Source: HGM04593 sp964423665 (lineage in GTDB: Bacteria; Bacteroidota; Bacteroidia; Bacteroidales; Bacteroidaceae). Taken from it: DNA of 8,736 nucleotides. Position 1 is the stretch's first letter. Each line of letters opens with the position of its first letter. Under the pieces are notes generated by a model. The model made no database searches and was not told where the DNA came from. It worked only from the letters and a program-made list of their open reading frames with translations. The position numbers and the translations under genes are program-made. Location of the stretch: assembly GCA_964423665.1 (NCBI GenBank), contig CAYRFX010000081.1:1-8736 (forward strand), given 5' to 3'. Positions 1 through 7,495 of the stretch are shown in pieces.

Positions 1-8
1 GCTATATG

Positions 9-55
9 AAGAAAAGATAAGAGGGCAACCCTTATTTACTTTTGGGTCACCCTCT
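9..55 (-). terminator. Intrinsic terminator of the phospho-sugar mutase gene
   Basis: An inverted repeat pairs 20-31 with 44-55 around a 12-nt loop. Read as minus-strand RNA it forms a continuous 12-bp stem, because the two central positions become U-G and G-U wobble pairs. Read as plus-strand RNA the same positions are C-A and A-C mismatches, so the stem suits minus-strand transcription. It is followed on the minus strand by the U-rich run TATCTTTTCTT (19 down to 9). It lies 53 nt past the mutase stop codon. A smaller 6-bp hairpin, GGGTAT/ATACCC (102-107 with 113-118), spans that stop codon but has no U-tract. Confidence 0.85.
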
Positions 56-108
56 CGTTTTGTATATTAATCACCCGATGCCTGAGACACCAAGAGATAT
101 AGGGTATA

Positions 109-1848
109 TCAAATACCCATCGCCTTTTTCATAGCCTCTATAATCACATCAGCCTTGTCACAAGCGGCTTTATAATCGTCGCGTGTGGGCATTGCAGCCT
201 TTGCCTCCATATAGAACTTAATCTTGGGCTCTGTACCCGAGGGGCGAACAGAAACCTTATTGCCGCTTTCGGTAAAGTACTGGAGAACATTAGAGGTCTC
301 GGGCATATCGAGGTCTGTTACATTGCTATCGCCATCAACAGCCTTCAACGATTTGAAGTCTTTGTAGCAAACCACCTTCTCGCCTGCCATCTCTTTCAAA
401 GGATTTGCACGGAAATTCTCCATCATCTGGCGAATCTCGTCGGCACCGCTCTTGCCGGGCTTAACCACATTCACGGTAATCTCCTTGGAGAATCCATACT
501 CTACATAAATATCCATGAGCATCTCGTAAAGGCTCTTGCCGTTCTCTTTTGCCCATGCCGCAATCTCTGCAATAAGGCTGCAAGCAGAAACAGAGTCCTT
601 GTCACGGCAGAAATCCTCTGCCAAGAAACCGAAGCTCTCCTCACCACCACCAATGTAGCGCATTATACCCTCGTTGTCACGAATAACCTTTGCAATCCAT
701 TTGAAACCGGTGTAGCAGTCGAACATCTTTATGTTGTTCTTCTCGGCAATATTCTTGATTACCTCTGTGGTAACAATTGTTTTTACAACAAACTCCTTGC
801 CTGTCATCTTGCCCAATTTTGTATATTGAGTGATGATGTAGTAAAGGAAGATCATGCAGGTTTGGTTACCGTTCACAATAACCCACTCGCCCTTGTCGTC
901 CTTGCAAGCAATAGCTATGCGGTCGGCATCGGGGTCCGATGCCATCACGAGGTCGGCATCAATTTTCTTGGCAAGATTGACAGCCATGGTCATAGCCTCG
1001 GCATTCTCGGGGTTGGGAGATATTACGGTGGGGAAGTTTCCATCTTTAACCATCTGCTCCTCTACACAGTGAATATTCTCAAAGCCCCAGCGACGCAAAG
1101 AGGCAGGAATAAGCACACGTCCGCAACCATGAATGGGGGTATATACAATCTTCAGGTCCTTGTGTTTTTTAATAACCTCGGGCTCGATAGAAAGTGTCTG
1201 CACGCGCTCCAAATATGCATTATCAACCTCCTCGCCGATAATCTCAATGAGAGCAGGGTTGCCCTCGAACTTAATATCCTCGACACGCACCTTCTCTACA
1301 TTCTCAATGGTTTTAACATCATGGGGAGAGAGCATCTGCGCGCCATCGTCCCAATATGCCTTATAACCGTTATACTCTTTGGGGTTGTGACTGGCTGTAA
1401 TATTCACGCCACTCTGGCAACCAAGATAGCGTATTGCAAAAGATACCTCGGGTGTGGGGCGCAAATCCTCAAAAAGATACACCTTTATACCATTTGCCGA
1501 GAAGATGTTTGCAGTAATCTCGGCAAACAGGCGGCTGTTGTTACGGCAATCGTGCCCCACAACAACAGAAATTTGCTCGCGGTCTTTGAACACCTCATTA
1601 AGATAGTTGGCAAGCCCCTGTGTAGCCTTGCCCACCGTGTATATGTTCATGCGATTACTACCGGCACCCATAATGCCACGCAAACCGCCGGTTCCAAACT
1701 CCAATTCGCGATAGAAGGCATCGATAAGGGGAGTCTTATCCTCGTTGTCGAGCATAGCCTGAACCTCTTTGCGTGTCTCTTCGTCATAGGCGGGAGAAAG
1801 CCACTCGTTAGCCTTCTCTGTTACCATTTTAATTAATTCCAAATCCAT
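109..1848 (-). CDS. Phospho-sugar mutase (phosphoglucomutase/phosphomannomutase, alpha-D-phosphohexomutase superfamily)
   Basis: This cytoplasmic enzyme interconverts hexose 1-phosphate and 6-phosphate through a phosphoserine and a bisphosphate intermediate, linking glycolysis to nucleotide-sugar synthesis. All four active-site loops of the superfamily are visible in the 579-residue product: TASHNP at 151-156 with the phosphoryl-carrying Ser153, the Mg-binding DPDADR at 305-310, the sugar-binding GGEES at 401-405, and the phosphate-binding RPSGTEPKIKFY at 535-546. FGTGGLRG at 51-58 is the usual N-terminal substrate loop. The length and motifs match the long PgcA-type mutases of Firmicutes and Bacteroidetes rather than the AlgC or GlmM types of about 450 residues. 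Glucose against mannose preference cannot be read from the sequence. The start at 1848 gives a normal N-terminus (MDLELIKMV). The gene lies 151 nt behind the C69 gene and may or may not share its transcript; I found no convincing promoter of its own. Confidence 0.97.
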   Translation of the reverse strand: MDLELIKMVTEKANEWLSPAYDEETRKEVQAMLDNEDKTPLIDAFYRELEFGTGGLRGIMGAGSNRMNIYTVGKATQGLANYLNEVFKDREQISVVVGHDCRNNSRLFAEITANIFSANGIKVYLFEDLRPTPEVSFAIRYLGCQSGVNITASHNPKEYNGYKAYWDDGAQMLSPHDVKTIENVEKVRVEDIKFEGNPALIEIIGEEVDNAYLERVQTLSIEPEVIKKHKDLKIVYTPIHGCGRVLIPASLRRWGFENIHCVEEQMVKDGNFPTVISPNPENAEAMTMAVNLAKKIDADLVMASDPDADRIAIACKDDKGEWVIVNGNQTCMIFLYYIITQYTKLGKMTGKEFVVKTIVTTEVIKNIAEKNNIKMFDCYTGFKWIAKVIRDNEGIMRYIGGGEESFGFLAEDFCRDKDSVSACSLIAEIAAWAKENGKSLYEMLMDIYVEYGFSKEITVNVVKPGKSGADEIRQMMENFRANPLKEMAGEKVVCYKDFKSLKAVDGDSNVTDLDMPETSNVLQYFTESGNKVSVRPSGTEPKIKFYMEAKAAMPTRDDYKAACDKADVIIEAMKKAMGI

Positions 1849-1912
1849 AGTTCAATATTTATTGTTTGTTAAATGTATATACAACAAATAAGCTATTCAA
1901 TATATCGGCAGA

Positions 1913-1952
1913 AGACTGTTTGGGTTTGTTAATAACCACTCAGAAACAGCCC
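1913..1952 (-). other. Possible RNA hairpin between the C69 peptidase and mutase genes
   Basis: In the 151-nt gap 1849-1999, the minus-strand RNA can pair GGGCUGUUU (1952-1944) with AAACAGUCU (1921-1913), nine pairs of which two are G-U. A smaller GGUU/AACC stem can form inside the loop. As with the terminator at 9-55, the G-U pairs become mismatches on the plus strand, so the fold fits minus-strand transcription. There is no U-tract after it, so it is not a standard terminator; it could be a 3' end structure of the peptidase mRNA or a leader structure of the mutase mRNA. The rest of the gap is AT-rich, and I see no TTTG/TAnnTTTG promoter pair in it. Confidence 0.3.
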
Positions 1953-1999
1953 GCTACCCATACAAAACTTTTAATGGTGCTAATATAAATAATTTATCT

Positions 2000-3643
2000 T
2001 TATTTTGAAAGAGGAAGCAAATATTTATCGCCGGTTTCCTCTATTAATCGTTTTTTATACTCTTGCGGATAGCCCGGGCGAACCACCGTGGCACCAAGCC
2101 CGGTAGCGGTGCGCTTAAACTGCCCATTCTCCTCGGGCTTAACAACCAAATCGTTATATTTCACAATTATATACTCGCCGAATTTCTTCCATTCGCGCAA
2201 AGCTTCCTCGGCGACATTGCATGAGAAGTCCTTTATTTTCCCGAGCGCATATTTGGGAGCCTCCTGCAAGGAGCGGGCTGCACCGGTTTCAAATTCAACA
2301 GCACGCTCATATATATCCTTTTCCACAGCTGTGCGAACACGCACAAGGTCTTTTTCTACAAGAGAGTATTTGGGATATATCATATTGGACACCCAGTTGA
2401 ACACCCAGAAAGAGGAGTCCCATGAGAATGTTACAGGGTCGGCATTTGCAGCGGAATAACAGGCCGGAACCCTGTCGAGGCAGCAATATACGGGTGTGTA
2501 AACAATCATATTGGCATCATCGCAACCAAACCACAGCACACCGCCTATCTCATTGGGAAGGTGGGCACGCATCTGAGCCACAAATGTAAATGCCGACTGG
2601 AATGTAGAAATAGGACGCTCGTTAAAATACTCCTTGCCCTCATACTCGAAAGTCAGCGGGGAGAGGCGGTAAGGCATATTATAAATTCCACCGCCCAAGT
2701 CCTCGTTCACAGCAAAAGGAGTACCCTCGTAGTGGTCACGCATAGCAGCCTGCACATCTTGCAAAGCGAGTTGTTTTTTAGGCTTGAAATAGAGAGGCAT
2801 GGGGGTTGCAGCAGCATCGCCCGATGCCCAAGGAAGATACTCATTCATATCGGCATCGGCATACATATTGAAGAAGCTCCATGCACGGGCGTCACACCAG
2901 CGCAAAGCACCAAAATCGGGCGGGCAGTATGCCATCGCAAAGCTGAAGTCCTCGTCTTTACCGCTAAAATAACCCTTTTTACGAGCAAATTTAATCACAT
3001 CTTTTGAGTACATCACATTCTCCTTGTCCTTCATATCAAATTTATGAATGCGTGCCTGATTGGCATGGGCTGCGATACAATCATCTGGAATGCGCACAGC
3101 TACCCACACGGTGCCTTTCTCGCTACCCTTGCCTATCATCTCGAGTATCCATGCCTCGTTGGGGTCGGCAATGGAAAAGCTTTCACCCTCGCTGTAATAG
3201 CCATACTCCTGCGTAAGAGTGGTCATAACCTCAATAGCCTCGCGCGCGTTCTTTGAGCGTTGCAATGCTATATATATGAGCGAGCCATAGTCTATTATTC
3301 CGGTGGTATCTACAAGCTCGTGACGACCGCCGAATGTTGTTTCGGCAATAGCCACCTGATATTCGTTGATATTACCGATTACATTATAGGTAACAGGAGC
3401 CTCGGGGATAGAACCGAGATATTTGCCCGTATCCCAGTCATAAACAGGGCGCATCGTACCCTCTGGATTCACCGTTGCCGGATAGTGGGCGAGGAAACCG
3501 CTCATACCAAAGCTGTCGGCACTATAAGAGATAAACACCGAACCATCGGCAGAAGCCTTCTTGCCCACCAAAAAATTGGTACACGCAACAGCACCCTGCA
3601 CAAACAGCGCAACAAGCGCAATTACAGAAAAAAATCTTTTCAT
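2000..3643 (-). CDS. Secreted C69-family dipeptidase (PepD-like Ntn hydrolase)
   Basis: The 547-residue product belongs to peptidase family C69 (older name U34), N-terminal-nucleophile hydrolases that cleave short peptides. Residues 1-20 are a signal peptide (basic MKR, hydrophobic core, AVA at the cleavage site). Cutting after Ala20 would expose Cys21 as the new N-terminus, as the mechanism needs; the following CTNFLVGKKASADGS (21-35) is the family's characteristic opening. Further family-like stretches are GRHELVDTTGIIDYG (about 106-120) and SFSIADPNEAWILEMIG (about 156-172). The enzyme should act in the periplasm or beyond. The start codon at 3641-3643 lies only 13 nt past the stop of the M23 gene, so the two are probably cotranscribed and translated from one message. 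Dipeptide specificity is unknown. AVAC also loosely resembles a lipobox, although position -3 is Ala rather than the usual Leu; I favour ordinary signal-peptidase I cleavage. Confidence 0.93.
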   Translation of the reverse strand: MKRFFSVIALVALFVQGAVACTNFLVGKKASADGSVFISYSADSFGMSGFLAHYPATVNPEGTMRPVYDWDTGKYLGSIPEAPVTYNVIGNINEYQVAIAETTFGGRHELVDTTGIIDYGSLIYIALQRSKNAREAIEVMTTLTQEYGYYSEGESFSIADPNEAWILEMIGKGSEKGTVWVAVRIPDDCIAAHANQARIHKFDMKDKENVMYSKDVIKFARKKGYFSGKDEDFSFAMAYCPPDFGALRWCDARAWSFFNMYADADMNEYLPWASGDAAATPMPLYFKPKKQLALQDVQAAMRDHYEGTPFAVNEDLGGGIYNMPYRLSPLTFEYEGKEYFNERPISTFQSAFTFVAQMRAHLPNEIGGVLWFGCDDANMIVYTPVYCCLDRVPACYSAANADPVTFSWDSSFWVFNWVSNMIYPKYSLVEKDLVRVRTAVEKDIYERAVEFETGAARSLQEAPKYALGKIKDFSCNVAEEALREWKKFGEYIIVKYNDLVVKPEENGQFKRTATGLGATVVRPGYPQEYKKRLIEETGDKYLLPLSK

Positions 3644-3656
3644 AAGAACTTATCTT

Positions 3657-5333
3657 TTAATATTTTATAACCTTTTCACGTTTCACTTGATTGCCCACCT
3701 TGTCGGTAGCTATAATCTTCAAGCTATGCAACCCGCGCGCCACCTTCTCACGCCTCAGATTGCACACAAGCCTCCCACTCTTGCTACTATACTCGGAAAG
3801 CACAAACTTCCCATCGATGTAGCACTTATACGAGCCGAGACCGCTCTCCTTATCGACAAGAGTAAAAATCACCTTGCCGTAGCGCCCCCACTCCTTCTCT
3901 TTAACAGACTTCAACAGCGGAGCAACGGTATCTACCGCCACGGAATATCTGTCGAGCACAGAAATATCGGCAGTCACATACCCATCGGCACTCTTGCCGC
4001 CAACCGCACTGCCCCCTTTTGACGCAAGGCGTTCAATGTAACATTTATCGGCGAATGGGAGCAAATGAGGAGGAATTTCCAGTTCAAGCCTGGCATTATG
4101 CCACAAAGGAATTTTCTTATCGCTCAAAATATAAACCGACGATCCTGTGACCGTTACACTGTCGCGCACCTCCACCCAGGCATCATCAAACAGCGCGCCA
4201 CGAGGAATTGTGAGCGAGCAACCTCCCCTGACAATCTTATTGGTTAAATACCAGGACAGATGATACCCCTGCGGGAACGATTGCGGTATCTCACTGCGCT
4301 CACCCTGCACCATAAACAAGCAACGGCTTTCATTGCCGTGATAGTCGCGCAAGCGATACTCCACCTTGTAGAGCCGCTCCTCGCACACATCTATCCACCC
4401 GCCCGAGGCATCAGCCGTCAAAGCACGCAGCGGGTTATTGGGCAAAATATATGAGCGCAAGAACCAACCACCGCCGGCAGACAAGCGTTCATAATCCGCC
4501 CAAGCGTTTATAAGGCGATTTTCGGAGTATGAAAAATTATCCATTCGCGCAGCAAAGCGCAACGAATCATCTACATATAATTCAATTTCATATATACCAT
4601 ATTTGTTTGTGGTACCGCTCATGTAATCGAGTCCCTTGAGCCCAAAACCCACGCGCCCCCACACCTTCAAAGTATCTGCAACAATACCGTTCTGCACTTT
4701 ACACACAACAGAAGATGCGGAGCCACACACTGCGCCACGCCCTGCTTGCGGATAGAGAGCCACAGCTTGCGCCACGGGAGCTCTTTTATCGGTTACAATA
4801 CCTTTATAGAACTGCAACGGGTTATATAGCTGCTCACCATCGGGCGAACGAACTTCGAAATGCAGATGCGGACCAAACGAATAGCCCGAATTACCGGCAT
4901 AGGCAAGAACCTCGCCACGCTTTACGGGAAACTCCCCTTCTGCAAATGTCATATCTACAGTAAAACACTCATCGGCATACTGACGAGCACGCACTGCCTT
5001 TTCAACCTCGGCGGGGAACTTCTGCAAATGCCCATAAACAGTCATATAACCATTATCGTGCATAACATACAAAGCCCTGCCATAACCGCCATATTGCACT
5101 TTTGCCCGAGCGATATACCCATCGGCAACCACACTTATCGGCTTGCCCTCAACGCCCTGAGTCTTAAAATCGAGCCCCGCATGAAAATGATTGCTTCGCA
5201 ACTCGGCAAAATTACCGCTCAAAAAGTGCTGAAAGCCGAAAGGAGGAATAAACAACTCATCGGCAGCTTGCCCTTTGACGCCAACCACCGACAGCAGAAG
5301 TATATAAAATATTAAAAACCTTATCTTTATCAT
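3657..5333 (-). CDS. Secreted M23 (LytM/lysostaphin-type) metallopeptidase with long beta-rich C-terminal region
   Basis: The product is a zinc endopeptidase of family M23, which typically cuts peptidoglycan cross-bridges in the periplasm. I place the start at 5333, giving 558 residues that begin MIKIRFLIFYILLLSVVG, a standard signal peptide ending near residue 20-24. The frame stays open upstream to an ATG at 5396, but that would put 21 extra residues before the signal sequence and would start upstream of the likely -7 box at 5358-5351. The catalytic domain (about 30-175) is intact: HAGLD at 51-55 (His51, Asp55), YGHL at 100-103 (His102), and HLHFE at 156-160 (His156, His158). The remaining 380 residues are beta-rich and include an Ig-like stretch from about 467 to the end (DTVAPLLKSV...TDKVGN), probably for anchoring or binding. 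No second catalytic domain is visible. It is the first gene of a likely two-gene unit with the C69 peptidase. Confidence 0.94.
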   Translation of the reverse strand: MIKIRFLIFYILLLSVVGVKGQAADELFIPPFGFQHFLSGNFAELRSNHFHAGLDFKTQGVEGKPISVVADGYIARAKVQYGGYGRALYVMHDNGYMTVYGHLQKFPAEVEKAVRARQYADECFTVDMTFAEGEFPVKRGEVLAYAGNSGYSFGPHLHFEVRSPDGEQLYNPLQFYKGIVTDKRAPVAQAVALYPQAGRGAVCGSASSVVCKVQNGIVADTLKVWGRVGFGLKGLDYMSGTTNKYGIYEIELYVDDSLRFAARMDNFSYSENRLINAWADYERLSAGGGWFLRSYILPNNPLRALTADASGGWIDVCEERLYKVEYRLRDYHGNESRCLFMVQGERSEIPQSFPQGYHLSWYLTNKIVRGGCSLTIPRGALFDDAWVEVRDSVTVTGSSVYILSDKKIPLWHNARLELEIPPHLLPFADKCYIERLASKGGSAVGGKSADGYVTADISVLDRYSVAVDTVAPLLKSVKEKEWGRYGKVIFTLVDKESGLGSYKCYIDGKFVLSEYSSKSGRLVCNLRREKVARGLHSLKIIATDKVGNQVKREKVIKY

Positions 5334-5350
5334 AAAAACCAAACCGAATG

Positions 5351-5358
5351 CGAAGATA
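5351..5358 (-). promoter_or_regulatory. Candidate -7 box for the M23-C69 unit
   Basis: On the minus strand this reads TATCTTCG, one mismatch from the Bacteroidetes consensus TAnnTTTG and identical to the -7 box of the divergent glycosyltransferase operon. Transcription would begin about 5-8 nt downstream, leaving a leader of roughly 10 nt before the ATG at 5333. No TTTG sits at the expected distance upstream; the nearest, 5397-5394, is 35 nt away, so the assignment rests on the -7 box and its mirror partner. Confidence 0.4.
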
Positions 5359-5411
5359 AAGAAAAAATAGAATATAACAGCTATCTCGCCACACAAAAAG
5401 CTACAAAGAAA

Positions 5412-5469
5412 AAAAGCCGTTGAAAATGCAAAATAAGCATCACTTTTTTTGTTAATCCGCTCGGCTTTT
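5412..5469. repeat. 8-bp inverted repeat nested between the divergent promoters
   Basis: AAAAGCCG at 5412-5419 pairs with CGGCTTTT at 5462-5469 across a 42-nt spacer. A smaller ATGC/GCAT pair (5426-5429 with 5437-5440) lies inside. The right arm falls between the -33 and -7 boxes of the plus-strand promoter. The repeat is real, but an operator function is only a guess, and an 8-bp match can arise by chance in AT-rich DNA. Confidence 0.45.
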
Positions 5470-5479
5470 AATATCTTCG
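5448..5479 (+). promoter_or_regulatory. Bacteroidetes-type promoter of the glycosyltransferase operon
   Basis: A -33 TTTG at 5448-5451 is followed after exactly 20 nt by TATCTTCG at 5472-5479, a -7 box with one mismatch to TAnnTTTG. The spacing equals that of the strong tRNA promoter at 8617-8648. Transcription should start near 5485, giving a leader of about 20 nt before the ATG at 5507. The leader has no Shine-Dalgarno sequence and is A-rich just before the start, as is common in Bacteroidetes. The -33 box is preceded by a run of seven T (5444-5450). Confidence 0.75.
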
Positions 5480-5506
5480 CAGTATAAAAGAATTTAAGGC
5501 AGATAA

Positions 5507-6478
5507 ATGAAATTAAGTATCATAGTACCGGTTTACAAAGCGAGGCGACACCTGCAAAATTGCATAGAAAGCATATTGCAGCAAACCTACACCGACTATG
5601 AACTTATCCTTGTAGATGACGGCTCGCCCGATGGCAGCGGCACCGTGTGCGACAGATATGCGCAAGAGTGCGAAAAGGTGCGTGTCATACACAAAAAAAA
5701 CGGGGGACTATCGTCGGCACGCAACGCCGGCATCGCTGTTGCAAAAGGAGAGTACATCACATTTGTAGATGCCGATGACATTGTGGCATCGGGCACATAC
5801 TACTATAACATGCGCATATTGCTCTCCAATCCCGACATTGACATAATAGAATACCCTGTAAATATTCACTACGAATCGCCGCAAAGCCGGATAATCTCAT
5901 TTAAGCCCGAAAAAATCACCGGCAACAGAGAAATTTTCACCGACTGGATTAAACGCAAAGGCTACTCACATGCCTTTTCGTGTAACAAGATATTCCGCAG
6001 CGACCTTTTCGCCTTTATACGTTTCCCCGAAGGCGAAGTCTTTGAGGACCTCTACACCACACCGATGCTTTATGAAAGCAGCGATTGTGTATATTATTCC
6101 GATTGTGGTTTCTATTATTACATTAACCACAAGGAGAGCATATCAAACAGTTACTCATTCAAAACAAGATTCCACCTCTACCGCAACACTGTAAATCTAT
6201 ACAAAAAAACAAAGGACGAGTATAAGATGGAACAGGAAGCCAATGAGATGTTGCTCACATGCGCCGACAGGCTCACCGACCTTTTACGTTGCAGCGATGG
6301 CGAGAAAGAACAATATAACCTTGCCTTGGAAATGTTGCGCGACGAAAAGATAGACCTTAAAACACTCTATCACATGAACATTCCCGTGCAACAGAAAATA
6401 AAATATATAACACTCTCACTATTCGGCACAGCCGTGCACAGCCGCCTACACGCAATGATTCACCACAAACTATGCTAA
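5507..6478 (+). CDS. Family 2 glycosyltransferase (GT-A fold)
   Basis: The 323-residue product is a cytoplasmic inverting GT-A enzyme that transfers a sugar from a nucleotide-sugar donor to a growing glycan. It opens with the family's beta strand SIIVPVYKARRHLQNCIESILQQT (from residue 4). VDDGS at 36-40 contacts the nucleotide, LSSARNAGI at 68-76 and VDADD at 87-91 carry the metal-binding DxD-type motif, and FED at 179-181 sits where the catalytic base is expected. NKIFRSDLF at 160-168 and YYYINHKESIS at 203-213 are typical later motifs of this subgroup. No membrane segment is evident. Donor and acceptor cannot be told. It is the first gene of a three-gene operon. A run of eight A followed by C and five G (5693-5706, coding HKKNGG) is a possible slippage site but is in frame here. 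Confidence 0.95.
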   Translation: MKLSIIVPVYKARRHLQNCIESILQQTYTDYELILVDDGSPDGSGTVCDRYAQECEKVRVIHKKNGGLSSARNAGIAVAKGEYITFVDADDIVASGTYYYNMRILLSNPDIDIIEYPVNIHYESPQSRIISFKPEKITGNREIFTDWIKRKGYSHAFSCNKIFRSDLFAFIRFPEGEVFEDLYTTPMLYESSDCVYYSDCGFYYYINHKESISNSYSFKTRFHLYRNTVNLYKKTKDEYKMEQEANEMLLTCADRLTDLLRCSDGEKEQYNLALEMLRDEKIDLKTLYHMNIPVQQKIKYITLSLFGTAVHSRLHAMIHHKLC

Positions 6479-6496
6479 CATAAACAGAGCAAGCAT

Positions 6497-7495
6497 ATGT
6501 TTCTTTCAATAGTCATACCACACTACAACCTGCCGCAGACTCTTCTGAAAAGATGTATCGACAGTATATCAGCAACAGAACTGCCCCCGGATTGCTATGA
6601 AATAATCATCATTGACGACGGCTCGGCAACACCGCCCCGATGGGTAAATGAAACATATCCCACCCTCGATATTAAATTAATAGAAAACAAGCACAACTGC
6701 CAAGGAGCCGCACGCAACACGGGCATAGATACCGCAAAGGGCGAGTACATACAATTTGTTGATGCCGATGATACTCTGCAAAACAACAATGCCATGCAGC
6801 AGTGCATGGAAATTCTCGAACAGGAACGCCCCGACATTCTGCGTTTCAACTACCGCACGTGCCCAAAATACAAAGCAGAGAAAAGGAGAGTGCTGAAAAA
6901 TACAAAATTCGGTAACACAATAAGCGGAGCCGTATATATGGCAGAGAACAATCTGCCTGCAAGCGTGTGCTGCTATTTTACAAAGAAAGAGTTGCTCACA
7001 AAGAAAGAGATACGCTTTACGCATGGTTTATACCACGAAGATGAGGAGTTCAGCACTATAGTTCACTTTCACGCAAAGACACTCATAGAGAGCAACGCGC
7101 CAATATACAACTACTGCATAAGGAGAAATTCAACCACAACCGCCACAACAAATGATATGGTGGAGAAACGCCTCAAAGACCGAATGACCGTGCTTAAAAA
7201 GCTATCGGCATTCAGGGAAACAGCAAACAGCAACAGCATACAAAAGAAGGCACTGCGCCGCAAGCTCACAACCCTCACCGTAGATTTCATCATAAACCAC
7301 TTGTTTGCAGGGAATAGTGCCACAAAGATATACAACTTATGCACAGAACACTTAGCACCCTTTATGCTATATCCGATAGAAAAAGGGGATTTTGGTTATA
7401 AGTTCAAGATATTCCGCAAGCTGGCAAACAGCAAAACAGGATTACGCATATTGCGCCTCATAGTACCAAGTTACAACAAACCCTCAAAAGCATGA
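6497..7495 (+). CDS. Family 2 glycosyltransferase (GT-A fold), second of the operon
   Basis: This 332-residue protein shares the GT-A plan with the gene before it but is clearly divergent, so it is not a recent duplicate. SIVIPHYN starts at residue 4, IDDGS lies at 39-43, QGAARNTGI at 69-77, VDADD at 88-92, and HEDEEF at 180-185 occupies the catalytic-base position. YNYCIRRNSTTT at 204-215 matches the usual downstream motif. It should add a sugar to the glycan intermediate made by its neighbours, in the cytoplasm or at the inner membrane face; the specificity is unknown. It begins 18 nt after the preceding stop and its own stop overlaps the next start (ATGA, 7492-7495), which indicates cotranscription and translational coupling. 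Confidence 0.95.
   Translation: MFLSIVIPHYNLPQTLLKRCIDSISATELPPDCYEIIIIDDGSATPPRWVNETYPTLDIKLIENKHNCQGAARNTGIDTAKGEYIQFVDADDTLQNNNAMQQCMEILEQERPDILRFNYRTCPKYKAEKRRVLKNTKFGNTISGAVYMAENNLPASVCCYFTKKELLTKKEIRFTHGLYHEDEEFSTIVHFHAKTLIESNAPIYNYCIRRNSTTTATTNDMVEKRLKDRMTVLKKLSAFRETANSNSIQKKALRRKLTTLTVDFIINHLFAGNSATKIYNLCTEHLAPFMLYPIEKGDFGYKFKIFRKLANSKTGLRILRLIVPSYNKPSKA

Larger units (their letters stand above)
5349..5481. repeat. 10-bp perfect inverted repeat carrying the two divergent -7 boxes
   Basis: TGCGAAGATA at 5349-5358 is the exact reverse complement of TATCTTCGCA at 5472-5481, with 113 nt between the arms. Each arm contains a Bacteroidetes-like -7 element pointing outward, one to the M23 gene and one to the glycosyltransferase genes. 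The identity extends two bases beyond the box itself. Confidence 0.8.

Noticed and set aside
826..1836. Open frame of 336 codons on the plus strand, antisense to the mutase gene
   Set aside because: It lies wholly within a gene whose motifs are all intact, its translation is rich in His, Asn and Cys with no recognisable domain, and it has no promoter or conserved motif. It is a shadow of the mutase codons.
3561..4022. Plus-strand open frames opposite the C69 and M23 genes, such as 3561-4022, 3260-3670 and 4860-5315
   Set aside because: They run antisense to well-supported genes, lack recognisable domains, and overlap each other in different frames.
5334..5396. Longer M23 product starting at 5396
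   Set aside because: The 21 added residues would precede a complete signal peptide, and the ATG lies upstream of the likely -7 box at 5358-5351. The start at 5333 is better.
6595..7344. Minus-strand open frames inside the second glycosyltransferase, and similar ones at 7960-8344
   Set aside because: They are antisense shadows of glycosyltransferase codons; the hydrophobic or Cys-rich look follows from the reverse complement of the sense codons.
5507..7495. The two family 2 glycosyltransferases as a recent tandem duplication
   Set aside because: Only the fold motifs match (DDGS, ARN-GI, VDADD); the remaining sequence differs throughout, so they are separate members of the family.
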